Source: Hymenobacter latericoloratus (GTDB taxonomy: Bacteria > Bacteroidota > Bacteroidia > Cytophagales > Hymenobacteraceae). From it: a stretch of 64,000 nt of DNA. Positions 7,687-16,826 of the stretch are shown piece by piece (within the stretch, counting starts at the first letter, position 1; each line of letters starts with the position of its first letter). The DNA lies in assembly GCF_014199535.1 (NCBI RefSeq), contig NZ_JACHNV010000001.1:310001-374000 (forward strand). The letters run 5' to 3'. Under the pieces are notes generated by a model. The model saw only the letters and a list, made by a program, of their open reading frames with translations. It ran no database searches and was not told where the DNA came from. A program made the translations under genes and the position numbers.

Positions 7687-9753
7687 TTAATCCTTCACTT
7701 CGTCGCCGTCCCGGTCAATAAAAAACGTGCGCCCTTGCTGCGTCACGCGGGCCCGGCCCTGGGCATCAAAATCGGTGGCGCTGGCGTAGCGCCCAAACGG
7801 AGCCGTGCCCACGGTAGTATCGGCCAGGTACTCGGGCCGGATGAACGTGAAGTAGCCGTTGGTTTTTACCCGGGCCAGTTCTTGATTGAAGGAATACGCT
7901 TCCTGAAAGATGACCGGGGCCGAGGCCGGCTCATCGGGGCCGCTGATGTAGTGCCAGCCCCGGTAATCGAGCACGGCGGCGTAGCCTTCGGCGAAGTCGC
8001 GGGCAGCGTAGTAATAGGCCCCAAATTCTTCGCCGGCTCTGTTGATGAACGTGTAGGTCTTGCCCACCCGGGCCCGCGCAAAATCACCGGAGTACGGGTA
8101 CAGGGCATCGTAGGCGGGCTTGATAACTTCCGCGCCGTCATCCTGCACAAAGCCAAACACGCCGTTCAGCTCCACCACCGCCCTACCCTGGTGAAAAGTA
8201 TCAATGCGGGCGTAGCGGGCCGGGAGCAGCGTATCACCGCCGGGCGTCAGCAGGCCGTAGCGGCCCTGCTGTTGGAACGAAACCGGCACCTCCGGCCCTC
8301 CGCAACGGGTAACGCCCACGGCTAGCAACACGGCGGCCAGGCTGCCACCTGCTATGTATGCAAGCTGGCGCGGCTGCTGGCGTACCTGGGCTAACCAGGG
8401 CGTTATGCCGCTGCTTACCCGGCGCAGAGCGGGCCGCCATCGGTTGAGACCAGCCAGAAACTGCTGGCGCGCTTCGGCGGGCCGCCCAAACTGCGGGCGG
8501 CCACCCGGTGCTGCCGGCCCGCTAGGGTTGGCCGGGCTAATGGGGGTAGCACTGGCAACAGGCTCTGCAGCAGCCGGTGGCGGTGCCGAGGTTGCGGCTG
8601 GCTCAGGGGGTAGGATAGGAGTAGCGGTAGGCGGAGCTGCGGTGCTACCCGGCGGCAGCACCGTCGGGGCTGAGGCAAGGCGTTCAATCAGGTTTTCGAG
8701 CTGCTGAATCTTGCTGCCCAACTCCTGGTTGCGGCGCTCCAGCTCCTGGCGGTACGCCTGAATAGAGGTCTCCAGCGCCGCCTTCTCGCGCTTTTCCGCG
8801 GCCAGCTGCTGCTGCAGGTCGGGGGCTTCGGTGGCGGCTACGGGGGTAGCGGCCAACTGCTGCTGCAGCTGGGCGATGCGTTGTTCCCGCTCGGTTTCGC
8901 GGGTTTCCATGGCCTGCAGCTGCTGGCTGAGGTCGGCCTGCAGGGTGGTGCGCAGTTGCTCCAGCTCCTGCTTTTCCTGGCTGCGGGCCTCCAGATCTAC
9001 CTCGTAGCCGGTGGTGCGCCGGTCCAGCTCGTCCACGTCTTCGGCCCCTAGCCACCGCCACAACTGCCCGGCCTTCTGCCGAAACACGGTGGCCGGTCCG
9101 GCCGACTCGGTTGGCCCGGTAGCGGGAGGGAGGGAACTGGCGGGGGGGGCTACCTCGCTTTCCGGCGCAAACCCCAGGCTCTGGCAAAGCTGCTCCAGAT
9201 CAGCGGGCGTGAGGTCGATTTCGGGGGAGGCCAGTTGAGCCAGGCGGCGCGTGAAGCGGGCCGGATCGGGCAGTAGATGGAAGGTAGAAGCGGCCGGCAC
9301 GGCAGCCATGCGCGCTTCCACCTCCGGCCCAAACCGCACGGGCGCCCCAAACAGTATCAAGCCGGTAGTAAACTGCAGGTTGGCGGCTTCGGGCGGCAGG
9401 TGCGGCGCGAGGTAGGCAGCCAAAGCCGCCCGCTGCTGCTCAAAGCGGCGGAACGGGTTTTCGGCCTCGTCAGGGAGTTCCAGCGGGGCCCCATCGAGCA
9501 ACCAGGTGCCCGTGCGCAAATCCGGTATATGGAGCAACCCCCCCGCTGGTATCAGCTGCAGAATAGTGATGCTGCGCGGCCGCACTACCACGGCATCTAG
9601 GGCAAGGTCCGGCCGGGCTGCATCGGGCACCACATTACCCACCACTACCGTGTAGGGCGCCCCCGCCTCGGCGCGCAGGGCGGCCACCACAGCGTCGAAC
9701 TGCTGCTGTCGGGCGGGAGAGGAGAAAGGAGCCGATTGGTAGGTGTGCAGCAT
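7687..9753 (-). CDS. NERD-like N-terminus, coiled coil, transmembrane helix and WG repeats
   Basis: A 688-residue mosaic protein. Residues about 1-150 resemble a NERD (nuclease-related) domain with LDAVVVRPRSITILQL as its core strand pair. Then come a long Gln/Glu-rich coiled coil (about 250-360), a Pro/Ala-rich linker, one transmembrane helix (YIAGGSLAAVLLAVGV) and a C-terminal set of WG-like repeats (YGLLTPGGDTLLPARY, FGFVQDDGAEVIKPAYDAL, YTFINRAGEEFG, TFFIDRDGDEV). WG repeats are beta-propeller or solenoid binding modules. Topology and role are unknown. ATG at 9753 (MLHTYQSAPF) is preferred over an upstream one 7 codons earlier. Confidence 0.65.
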   Translation of the reverse strand: MLHTYQSAPFSSPARQQQFDAVVAALRAEAGAPYTVVVGNVVPDAARPDLALDAVVVRPRSITILQLIPAGGLLHIPDLRTGTWLLDGAPLELPDEAENPFRRFEQQRAALAAYLAPHLPPEAANLQFTTGLILFGAPVRFGPEVEARMAAVPAASTFHLLPDPARFTRRLAQLASPEIDLTPADLEQLCQSLGFAPESEVAPPASSLPPATGPTESAGPATVFRQKAGQLWRWLGAEDVDELDRRTTGYEVDLEARSQEKQELEQLRTTLQADLSQQLQAMETRETEREQRIAQLQQQLAATPVAATEAPDLQQQLAAEKREKAALETSIQAYRQELERRNQELGSKIQQLENLIERLASAPTVLPPGSTAAPPTATPILPPEPAATSAPPPAAAEPVASATPISPANPSGPAAPGGRPQFGRPAEARQQFLAGLNRWRPALRRVSSGITPWLAQVRQQPRQLAYIAGGSLAAVLLAVGVTRCGGPEVPVSFQQQGRYGLLTPGGDTLLPARYARIDTFHQGRAVVELNGVFGFVQDDGAEVIKPAYDALYPYSGDFARARVGKTYTFINRAGEEFGAYYYAARDFAEGYAAVLDYRGWHYISGPDEPASAPVIFQEAYSFNQELARVKTNGYFTFIRPEYLADTTVGTAPFGRYASATDFDAQGRARVTQQGRTFFIDRDGDEVKD

Positions 9754-9899
9754 AAGGGAACAGCAGGAGCGCAAGTTTGCGGCCAGATCGGGCCGCGCCG
9801 GGTTGTACGGCCGTTTTCCGATTGGGGTATGCCAACTTTTCCGCGCCGGGGCAAGTATAGACGTTTACCTCTCCCTCAACTGTAGTTTTCCTCTTTATT

Positions 9900-10301
9900 A
9901 TGGATTCCACCGCCTCAACTCCCCAAACTCCGCCCACGCCTTCCGTACCGCTCGACGTTACCGATCAGCAAAACTCGGCCCTGTTGGAAGATACTCTGAA
10001 CCTGCTCAACGCCGGCGCCCCCGACAAAGCCGGGGAGAAGGGCTTGGCGGAAATTGACCGGTGGGCCGAAGTGCTGCGCGCCTCCGAGCGCCCCGGCTTG
10101 GCCAAAATCATTCAGGAGCTGACTACCCTGCGCGAGCAGCTCAACTCCTCCGACGCCGAGGCCCACGACATTGCCGAAACCCTGGCTACCCTGGGCGCCG
10201 AAACCTCTAAAGTAGCCGATGAAACCTCGGATGGCTACAGCGCCCCGCTGGCTCAGCTGGGCAAACTGCTCATCAAGCTCGGCTCCACCCTCTCGCGCTA
10301 A
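9900..10301 (+). CDS. Small acidic hypothetical protein
   Basis: A 133-residue soluble protein with a Pro/Thr-rich N-terminus (about 1-22) and then helical sequence with regular Leu spacing (ALLEDTLNLLNAG, LAKIIQELTTLREQLNSSDAEAH). It resembles four-helix hypothetical proteins of Bacteroidota but carries no motif that assigns a role. Divergent from the WG-repeat gene, with a clean terminator downstream, so probably its own transcription unit. Confidence 0.65.
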   Translation: MDSTASTPQTPPTPSVPLDVTDQQNSALLEDTLNLLNAGAPDKAGEKGLAEIDRWAEVLRASERPGLAKIIQELTTLREQLNSSDAEAHDIAETLATLGAETSKVADETSDGYSAPLAQLGKLLIKLGSTLSR

Positions 10302-10328
10302 GCCGCTTCCGCCGAAGTCTGACAACGT

Positions 10329-10361
10329 AAAAAGCCCTGACTTGCATAGTCAGGGCTTTTT
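10329..10361. terminator. Rho-independent terminator
   Basis: A 14-bp stem, AAAAAGCCCTGACT paired with AGTCAGGGCTTTTT, around a short loop, 28 bases after the stop of the 133-residue gene. Confidence 0.85.
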
Positions 10362-10421
10362 GGGTTCAGGCCAAACAATAGGGTAGGCGAAAGGTATTCA
10401 CCTCTTCCGGCGGGTGCGCCG

Positions 10422-10429
10422 TACTTTTG
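10422..10429 (+). promoter_or_regulatory. -7 promoter element, very close to the start codon
   Basis: TACTTTTG, an exact TA-NN-TTTG match, ends only 8 bases before the ATG at 10437. Transcription would start at or next to the start codon, implying a leaderless message or use of the second ATG at 10449. Confidence 0.45.
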
Positions 10430-10436
10430 CAGCCTC

Positions 10437-11468
10437 ATGCCAGTACCTATGTCTGAAATTCAGCCTCTCGACGACCTCACCTTGTACGACCCCTTCGAAG
10501 GGATGCGCTTCACGATGCACCGCTGCTTCCTGTGCGGCACGCCCACTGCCCCTCCGCAGGACACCATCCCGGTTTTCGCCGATTGGCTGATGACGCGCTA
10601 CAACCTGCGGGAGCGGCAGATCAAGCTGCTGGATATGAGCATTGTGCAGTACCAGGATTTGCGGATTGCCTGCTGCCCCAGGTGTCGGACCCAGCACGTA
10701 GAGCCGCTGGAAGCCCGCATGGAGGCGGCCGCCGAGAAGGGGGTAGCTGGCTTTCGGGAAGTAGATGAGCAGACGCTGTTTCTGTGGCTGGGCAAAATGT
10801 TCTACGGCATTCTGGTTACGGAGCTGCTCACCGAGCTCGATCCGCTGGCCCGGCCCCAGTACCCGCTGGCCGAAAACGCCCTGCTGCTGCGGCGGTTTCA
10901 GGCGTTCTTTCAGCCCTTGCAGGCCCTGCGGGTGCCCATGGAGTACGACGATTTCACGCCGGCTTCCATCTTTATTCTGGAGGCCGACCCGCGCGAAGAC
11001 ACCATGCCCTTTGAGTACGATGACGACCTGAGCACCATGGGCTTTAGCATCAAGCTGGGCAATGCCGTGCTGGTGGCCTGCCTGGTTGATAACGGCATTA
11101 TTCAGCAGGCCATGCGCCGGGTGTACCAAGATGCCTACCGCCCCCTGCACCCCGTGCAGATTGCAGAGTTCAAGGCCCGGGTGTACTACGCCGCCTACAT
11201 CCTCAACGTCATCCCCGACTACTACCCCCGCGCCGTGCGGCCGGGCGATACGGAAGTGGTGCTGGACACGCTGATAGACGACGTAACGACCTCTATTTTC
11301 AACCCCTGGGAAAATAGCGCCTACGGACAGTCGTTGCTGGAAATGTGGAAACGGTGGCAGATTCCGCTGGAGGAAATTCTGCGCAACCCGGCCGAGCCGC
11401 TCACCTTCCTGTATGATGCGGACGGGCAGCCCCAGGTGCTGGAGCACTTCCCGCAGAAGGCCGGGTAG
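10437..11468 (+). CDS. Hypothetical protein with paired CxxC zinc-binding motifs
   Basis: A 343-residue cytoplasmic protein. Two cysteine pairs, CFLC (about residues 31-34) and CCPRC (about 79-83), are spaced as in a treble-clef or zinc-ribbon fold, so one zinc ion is likely bound near the N-terminus. The remaining 250 residues are helical and acidic, with no recognised catalytic motif. Start is either MPVP (10437) or MSEIQ (10449); the promoter position favours the latter or a leaderless message. Unknown function; conserved-looking but not identified. Confidence 0.65.
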   Translation: MPVPMSEIQPLDDLTLYDPFEGMRFTMHRCFLCGTPTAPPQDTIPVFADWLMTRYNLRERQIKLLDMSIVQYQDLRIACCPRCRTQHVEPLEARMEAAAEKGVAGFREVDEQTLFLWLGKMFYGILVTELLTELDPLARPQYPLAENALLLRRFQAFFQPLQALRVPMEYDDFTPASIFILEADPREDTMPFEYDDDLSTMGFSIKLGNAVLVACLVDNGIIQQAMRRVYQDAYRPLHPVQIAEFKARVYYAAYILNVIPDYYPRAVRPGDTEVVLDTLIDDVTTSIFNPWENSAYGQSLLEMWKRWQIPLEEILRNPAEPLTFLYDADGQPQVLEHFPQKAG

Positions 11469-11483
11469 GAAAAAAAGCGTCGC

Positions 11484-12011
11484 CTACCCCGGCTGCCAGG
11501 TGGGTTCTTCGGCGTACTTGGTAAGCTTGATATCGGTCCAGCGTCCTTCGAAGCCGGTTTTTTTCTTGCATTCCCGCTCACTTACCAACACATCCACGGC
11601 GTGGCGGTGGCGGCGGTTCATGGTGTCGTGAATAACGTACACGCCGTCGAGGTCGGCGGAAATACCGCGCACTCGTACTTTTTCGCCGTAGCGGAAGGGG
11701 CCGCCCCACTTGGCCAGCAGGTCGCGGGAAACGGCCAGCCAGCGGGTTTTGCTGGAGTGGCGCTCAGGGATGATGGAGCCATCGGCGGTTTCCATCGGGT
11801 TGTCGTCGGTCTGGTCCGGTTCAGGCCAGTAAGTAGTTGCTGTGACGCGGTACGTCAGCGTTTTAGGAGCCTTTTTTACGGGCATCACCGGCAGCGCAAG
11901 GGCTACCGGGCGGGGGCTAAGGCTGGCTACCGTCGAGGGTAGGGCCAAAGCAGGAACTGAAATGGTGCGGGGAGGGAATAGGAAGGTCAGTAGGAATAGC
12001 GCAATGGACAT
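11484..12011 (-). CDS. Secreted 3D-domain (RlpA-like double-psi beta-barrel) protein
   Basis: A 175-residue protein with a hydrophobic N-terminus (MSIALFLLTFLFPP) and a C-terminal domain of the 3D/double-psi beta-barrel type: TATTYWPEPDQTDDNPMETADGS, LAVSRDLLAKWGGPFRYGEKVRVRG and GVYVIHDTMNRRHRHAVDVLV. The three conserved Asp residues that name the 3D family can be placed in D-G-S, H-D-T and V-D-V. Such domains act on or bind peptidoglycan (MltA/RlpA-related). Probably exported to the periplasm. It overlaps no neighbour and is convergent with the CxxC gene. Confidence 0.75.
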   Translation of the reverse strand: MSIALFLLTFLFPPRTISVPALALPSTVASLSPRPVALALPVMPVKKAPKTLTYRVTATTYWPEPDQTDDNPMETADGSIIPERHSSKTRWLAVSRDLLAKWGGPFRYGEKVRVRGISADLDGVYVIHDTMNRRHRHAVDVLVSERECKKKTGFEGRWTDIKLTKYAEEPTWQPG

Positions 12012-12458
12012 GACGTTTGGGTTCGTGAACTCTCGCTCTGGTCCGGAGAGGATGGACAGCCGGCCCGACTCGGCTAAGGGAAGAGCGCCATCTGGATTAG
12101 CAGAAGAAAAACGCCCTTATGGGTATAGTAAGCGGCTTTAAGCGCCGAAAACAGTCCGAAGTGGAGGGTAAAACGAAGTTAAATATAGATAATTATAATA
12201 ATTATTTGTACTTACAAAATGTTGTTCTTTTGAAGGGCTCAAAGTTAAGGACTTTTTTGGAAATCGGGTTTTTGCGGTTTGCTAATGCTATTAGTCAATC
12301 GAAGGCGCCCAGGCCGGATAAGCTTGGCCGCTTACGGAAGTAGCCGGTTTAGGGTTATAGCCGGAACAGGAACCCACCCGGAACGAAGCCGTATGGAGAA
12401 AATCGGAAGCTCAGCGGCTTCCGCTTAGCTCTCCTTTCCCAACCAACCCTCACCATTC
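12012..12458. other. Intergenic region, partly AT-rich
   Basis: About 447 bases without a supported gene. The stretch 12175-12300 is clearly AT-rich compared with its surroundings and probably contains promoters for the flanking divergent genes. A 74-codon plus-strand reading at 12119-12343 has atypical composition and was not called. Confidence 0.5.
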
Positions 12459-13658
12459 ATGCTACATCGTTCCCTTCGTAACCCGGCTACCCCAGCTCTG
12501 GGCCTGAGCCTGCTGGCTGGCCTGCTGCTGAGCGCCTGCTCCTCCCCTGAGAAGCCCGCCGGAGAAACTACGGCCGCCACCGGCTCCCCGGATTCTGCCG
12601 CGTCGGCGGCTCCTGCCGCCCCCGCCAACTCGCCCCTGCAGGTAGTGGCCCAGTTTCGGGAGCCCCAGATTGTAGGCGTGGCCGTGCTGCCTGACGGCCG
12701 GGTGTTCGGCGACTTTCCCCGCTGGGACAACAACCCCGTAAACGCGGTGGCCGAAATTAAGCCCGACGGCTCGGTGAAAGGCTACCCCGATGCCAACTGG
12801 AACCTCTGGAACGAAACCGTCCGCAACGAGCCTCAGAAGCACTGGATCTGCCCCCAGAGCGTGCACGCCGACAAAACCGGTATGCTGTGGGTGCTCGACC
12901 CGGCCTCGCCTGGCATCAAAGGCACCGTGCCCGGCGGCCCTAAGCTGGTCAAGATTGACCCCAAGACCGATAAGGTGGTGCAGAACATCAGCATCCCGGA
13001 AAGCGTGGCCTCGCGCAAATCTTACCTCAACGACGTCCGCATTGATACCCAGAACCAATACGCTTACATCACGGAATCGGGGGTAGGGAGCTTGGTGGTG
13101 GTGGACCTGAAGTCGGGCAAGGCGCGCAAGCTGCTGGCCCAGCACCCTTCCATGATGGCTGATACTACCCTGAACATCAAGGCCGATGGGCACGAGCTGA
13201 TTGACCCCAGCGGCAACAAGGCCCGCTTCAATGCCGATGGTATTGCCTTAAGCCAGGACATGCAGTACCTCTACTGGAAACCCCTGACCAGCTACAAGCT
13301 GTACCGCATCAAAACCGATGCTTTGCGCAACCCGGCCCTATCGGATGCCCAGCTGGCCCAGCAGATTGAGGACTTAGGCAACGTGCCCGCCTGCGACGGA
13401 ATGGAAATCGACGCGCAGAACAACCTGTATATGACCACCTTCGAAGATCATTCCATCAAACGCCGTACCCCAGACGGAAAAATCGAAACCCTGGTGCAGG
13501 ACCCCCGCCTGGAGTGGCCCGATACGTTTGCTTTTTCCGGTGATGGTAAAACGCTGTACGTTACCAACTCAGCTATTCACAAAACGCCCACCTGGAACAA
13601 AGGCATTGGCAAGCAGGACCAGCCGTATCACATCTTCAAGATGGCGCTTTCCAAATAG
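12459..13658 (+). CDS. MRJP/yellow-family beta-propeller lipoprotein
   Basis: A 399-residue lipoprotein. The signal ends at LLLSAC (Cys about residue 26), followed by an Ala/Pro/Ser linker and a six-bladed beta-propeller of the major royal jelly/yellow type, recognised by VAVLPDGRVFGDFPRW, WICPQSVHADKTGMLWVLDPASP, SYLNDVRIDTQNQYAYITESG and ADGIALSQDMQYLYW. Bacterial members are exported and of unknown substrate; SMP-30-like lactonase chemistry has been suggested for the fold. A paralogue with the same motif order lies at 36672-37772. Confidence 0.85.
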   Translation: MLHRSLRNPATPALGLSLLAGLLLSACSSPEKPAGETTAATGSPDSAASAAPAAPANSPLQVVAQFREPQIVGVAVLPDGRVFGDFPRWDNNPVNAVAEIKPDGSVKGYPDANWNLWNETVRNEPQKHWICPQSVHADKTGMLWVLDPASPGIKGTVPGGPKLVKIDPKTDKVVQNISIPESVASRKSYLNDVRIDTQNQYAYITESGVGSLVVVDLKSGKARKLLAQHPSMMADTTLNIKADGHELIDPSGNKARFNADGIALSQDMQYLYWKPLTSYKLYRIKTDALRNPALSDAQLAQQIEDLGNVPACDGMEIDAQNNLYMTTFEDHSIKRRTPDGKIETLVQDPRLEWPDTFAFSGDGKTLYVTNSAIHKTPTWNKGIGKQDQPYHIFKMALSK

Positions 13659-13678
13659 TGCTACCCTATAATTCTGTG

Positions 13679-13710
13679 AAAAGCCGTTCCGGATAAAGGG
13701 GGCGGCTTTT
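13679..13710 (+). terminator. Imperfect hairpin terminator
   Basis: AAAAGCCGTTCC pairs imperfectly with GGGGGCGGCTTTT and is followed by CTTTTT, 20 bases after the MRJP-family stop. Confidence 0.6.
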
Positions 13711-13864
13711 CTTTTTATGCCTAGATTGGACACTTCAACTCAGTAGAAAACCATATTTTACCTCATGTGGTTGGTAGATAGGTTTATTTGAACATGCGCA
13801 TATCGGTTTTAGCTTTCTAATCAACCTATTTACATTTGCTTCCGACACCACCAGCTCCCACCGC

Positions 13865-16711
13865 ATGGATGCTTACTCTTACATCGCCAACGCACACGGC
13901 GAATACATTGACCAGCTGTACCAGTCCTATAAAGCCGATCCGCAATCGGTTGACGTAAGCTGGCAGAAATTCTTTGAAGGCTTCGACTTTGCCCAACAGT
14001 ACCCCGAAGCTGGGGTAGGGCAGGCCGACGGTGAAGGCGTATTGGGCACTACGGCCAGTACCAACCAGGCCGGAGCCATCCGGGCCGTGGATACGGTAGC
14101 CGCCGACAAAGAAACCCAGGTTCGCAACCTGATTCATGCCTACCGCAGCCGCGGCCACTTGGTGGCCCGTACCAACCCGGTGCGTGAGCGCAAAGACCGC
14201 AAAGCCCGCCTGAACCTGCAGGACTTCGGCCTGAGCGACGCCGACCTGGACACCAAGTTCAAGAACGGCGAAGTGCTGGGCCTGGGCACCGAAGCCACCC
14301 TGCGCGACATCGTATCGGCGCTGCAGAAGATTTACACGCGCACCATCGGGTTCGAGTACATGTACATCCGCGACCCGCAGGTGCTCGACTGGTTCCGCGA
14401 GAAAGTGGAGAAGGACTCGCTGAGCTTCAACCCCGGCGTGGAGTATAAAAAGCGCATCCTGAGCAAGCTCAACGAAGCCGTTGTATTCGAAAACTTCCTG
14501 CACACCAAATTCCTGGGTCAGAAACGCTTCTCGCTGGAAGGTGGTGAAACTACCATTCCGGCCCTCGACGCCATCATCCGGAAGGGTGCTGAGCTGGGCG
14601 TGGAGGAAGTGATGATTGGCATGGCCCACCGCGGCCGTCTGAACGTGCTGGCCAACATCATGGGTAAAACCTACGAGCAGATCTTCTCGGAATTCGAGGG
14701 CACTGCCGTACCGGACCTGACCATGGGCGACGGCGACGTGAAGTACCACATGGGCTACAGCAGCCAGGTAGATGCCGGCGGCCGCAGCGTGAACCTGAAA
14801 CTGGCCCCCAACCCCTCCCACCTGGAGGCGGTGAACCCGGTAGTAGAAGGCTTCGTGCGCGCCAAGCTCGACCACGGCTACCAGAACGACTATAATAAGG
14901 TGTTGCCCATCCTGATTCACGGCGACGCCGCCGTGGCGGGCCAGGGCATCGGCTACGAGGTAACGCAGATGTCGCAGCTGGAAGGCTACAAGACCGGCGG
15001 CACCGTGCACTTCGTGATTAACAACCAGGTAGGCTTCACCACCGACTTCGAAGACGCCCGCTCCAGCATCTACAGCACCGACCTGGCGAAAATCATCGAC
15101 GCGCCGGTGCTGCACGTGAATGGCGACGACCCCGAAGCCGTGGTGTTTGCCGTGCAGCTCGCCACCGAGTACCGCCAGCAGTTCCACGCCGATATCTTTA
15201 TTGATATGGTGTGCTACCGCCGCCACGGCCACAACGAGTCGGACGAGCCTAAGTTCACCCAGCCTACCCTTTACAACCTCATCAGCAAGCACCAGAACCC
15301 CCGTGAGGTGTACAACGCCATGCTGGTAGAGCGCGGCGACGTGGACAAGGAGCTGGCCAACCAGATGGACAAGGAGTTCCGCGACACCCTCCAGGCCCGC
15401 CTGGATATGGTGAAGCAGAAGCCGCTGCCCTACAACTACCAGGCCCTCGAAAACGAGTGGCGCAGCCTGCGCCGCTCCAAGCCCGAGGACTTCGACCAGT
15501 CGCCGGCTACCGGTATCAGCGAGGAGCTGGTGCAGAAAGTAGGTACGGCGCTTACTACCCTGCCCGAGGGCTTCAAACCCCTCAAGCAGATTGACAACCT
15601 GATGAAGGAGCGCAAGAAGATGTTCTTCGAAACGCGCACTCTCAACTGGGCGGCCGGCGAGCTGCTGGCCTACGGTTCGTTGCTGGCTGAAAAGCACATT
15701 GTGCGCCTGAGCGGCCAGGATGTGCAGCGCGGCACGTTCTCGCACCGCCACGCCGTGCTGCACGATGCCGAAACCTCCGCGCCCTATAACTCGCTGAACT
15801 ACATTGAGGAAGGCCAGGAGAAGCTGAGCATCTACAACTCTCTGCTGAGCGAGTACGGGGTGCTGGGCTTCGAGTTCGGTTACGCCATGGCCAACCCCAC
15901 GGCCCTCGTGATTTGGGAAGCGCAGTTCGGCGACTTTGCCAACGGCGCCCAGACCATGATTGACCAGTTCGTGGTGTCGTCGGAAAGCAAGTGGCAGCGC
16001 ATGAACGGCTTGGTGATGCTGCTGCCCCATGGCTACGAAGGCCAGGGCCCGGAGCACTCCAATGCCCGCCCCGAGCGTTTCCTGCAGTTGGCCGCCGAAA
16101 ACAACATCATCGTGGCCAACATGACCACGCCGGCCAACTTCTTCCACGCCCTGCGCCGGCAGCTGACCTGGGAGTTCCGCAAGCCGCTGGTGGTGATGTC
16201 GCCCAAATCCATGCTGCGCCACCCGCTGTGCGTGTCGCCGGTAGAGGAGTTCACCTCCGGTACCTTCCGCGAAGTGCTCGGCGACACCTACGCCGAGGAC
16301 AAAAAAGTGAAGCGCGTGCTGCTGTGCTCGGGCAAGGTGTACTTCGATTTGCTGGAGGAGCAGCGCACTTCCAACCGCACCGATGTGGCCATTGTGCGCC
16401 TGGAGCAGCTGCACCCCTTCCCGCAGAAGCAACTGCAGGCCGAACTGGCCAAGTACCCCAAAGCCAAGGTGTACTGGGTACAGGAAGAGCCCGAGAACAT
16501 GGGCTACTGGAACTACCTGCTCCGCTTCATGCGCCGCGAGCTGGAAGACGTGATTTCGCGCAAGCCCTCGGCCTCACCGGCTACCGGCTACAACAAGGTG
16601 CACGTAAAGGAGCAGAAGGACCTGGTGGCCCGCGCCTTCGACAAGCCCCGCGAAGAGGTAGCCGATACCGTTATCAAGGAAACCGCCGCCAAAGCCCAGA
16701 AAACCGACTAG
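13865..16711 (+). CDS. sucA: 2-oxoglutarate dehydrogenase E1 component
   Basis: The thiamine-diphosphate E1 subunit of the TCA-cycle oxoglutarate dehydrogenase complex, which decarboxylates 2-oxoglutarate and succinylates the E2 lipoyl group. The 948-residue length fits the family (about 920-950). Visible: the E1 N-terminal anchor ([20 protein letters not shown], residues 4-23), [24 protein letters not shown] from about residue 352, and the diphosphate/Mg motif GDDPEAVVF from about 420. Directly upstream of sucB, with which it probably forms an operon. The E3 subunit (lpd) is about 8.7 kb downstream of sucB. Confidence 0.96.
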   Translation: MDAYSYIANAHGEYIDQLYQSYKADPQSVDVSWQKFFEGFDFAQQYPEAGVGQADGEGVLGTTASTNQAGAIRAVDTVAADKETQVRNLIHAYRSRGHLVARTNPVRERKDRKARLNLQDFGLSDADLDTKFKNGEVLGLGTEATLRDIVSALQKIYTRTIGFEYMYIRDPQVLDWFREKVEKDSLSFNPGVEYKKRILSKLNEAVVFENFLHTKFLGQKRFSLEGGETTIPALDAIIRKGAELGVEEVMIGMAHRGRLNVLANIMGKTYEQIFSEFEGTAVPDLTMGDGDVKYHMGYSSQVDAGGRSVNLKLAPNPSHLEAVNPVVEGFVRAKLDHGYQNDYNKVLPILIHGDAAVAGQGIGYEVTQMSQLEGYKTGGTVHFVINNQVGFTTDFEDARSSIYSTDLAKIIDAPVLHVNGDDPEAVVFAVQLATEYRQQFHADIFIDMVCYRRHGHNESDEPKFTQPTLYNLISKHQNPREVYNAMLVERGDVDKELANQMDKEFRDTLQARLDMVKQKPLPYNYQALENEWRSLRRSKPEDFDQSPATGISEELVQKVGTALTTLPEGFKPLKQIDNLMKERKKMFFETRTLNWAAGELLAYGSLLAEKHIVRLSGQDVQRGTFSHRHAVLHDAETSAPYNSLNYIEEGQEKLSIYNSLLSEYGVLGFEFGYAMANPTALVIWEAQFGDFANGAQTMIDQFVVSSESKWQRMNGLVMLLPHGYEGQGPEHSNARPERFLQLAAENNIIVANMTTPANFFHALRRQLTWEFRKPLVVMSPKSMLRHPLCVSPVEEFTSGTFREVLGDTYAEDKKVKRVLLCSGKVYFDLLEEQRTSNRTDVAIVRLEQLHPFPQKQLQAELAKYPKAKVYWVQEEPENMGYWNYLLRFMRRELEDVISRKPSASPATGYNKVHVKEQKDLVARAFDKPREEVADTVIKETAAKAQKTD

Positions 16712-16798
16712 TGGTAGCGCGAACCGTGTAGTTCGCGTAACACTACGTCTGTTTAACGATAGTTCAGGAGCCGCGAACTGCACAGTTCGCGCTACTAC
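16711..16798. repeat. Inverted repeat between sucA and sucB
   Basis: Arms at 16711-16737 and 16772-16798 are near-complementary, built on GTAGCGCGAA and TTCGCG words. The element fills the 115-bp spacer of a probable operon, so the mRNA would carry a long hairpin between the E1 and E2 cistrons. Confidence 0.75.
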
Positions 16799-16826
16799 CC
16801 ACCGAAACTCCTCAAAACTCCCACCT

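Noticed and set aside
10398..11447. A 349-codon minus-strand frame
   Set aside because: Antisense shadow of the CxxC protein gene, with no recognisable motif.
13826..16432. An 868-codon open frame on the minus strand
   Set aside because: It lies wholly opposite sucA, is His/Val/Gly/Leu-rich and has no family motif. High-GC codon use makes long antisense frames here.
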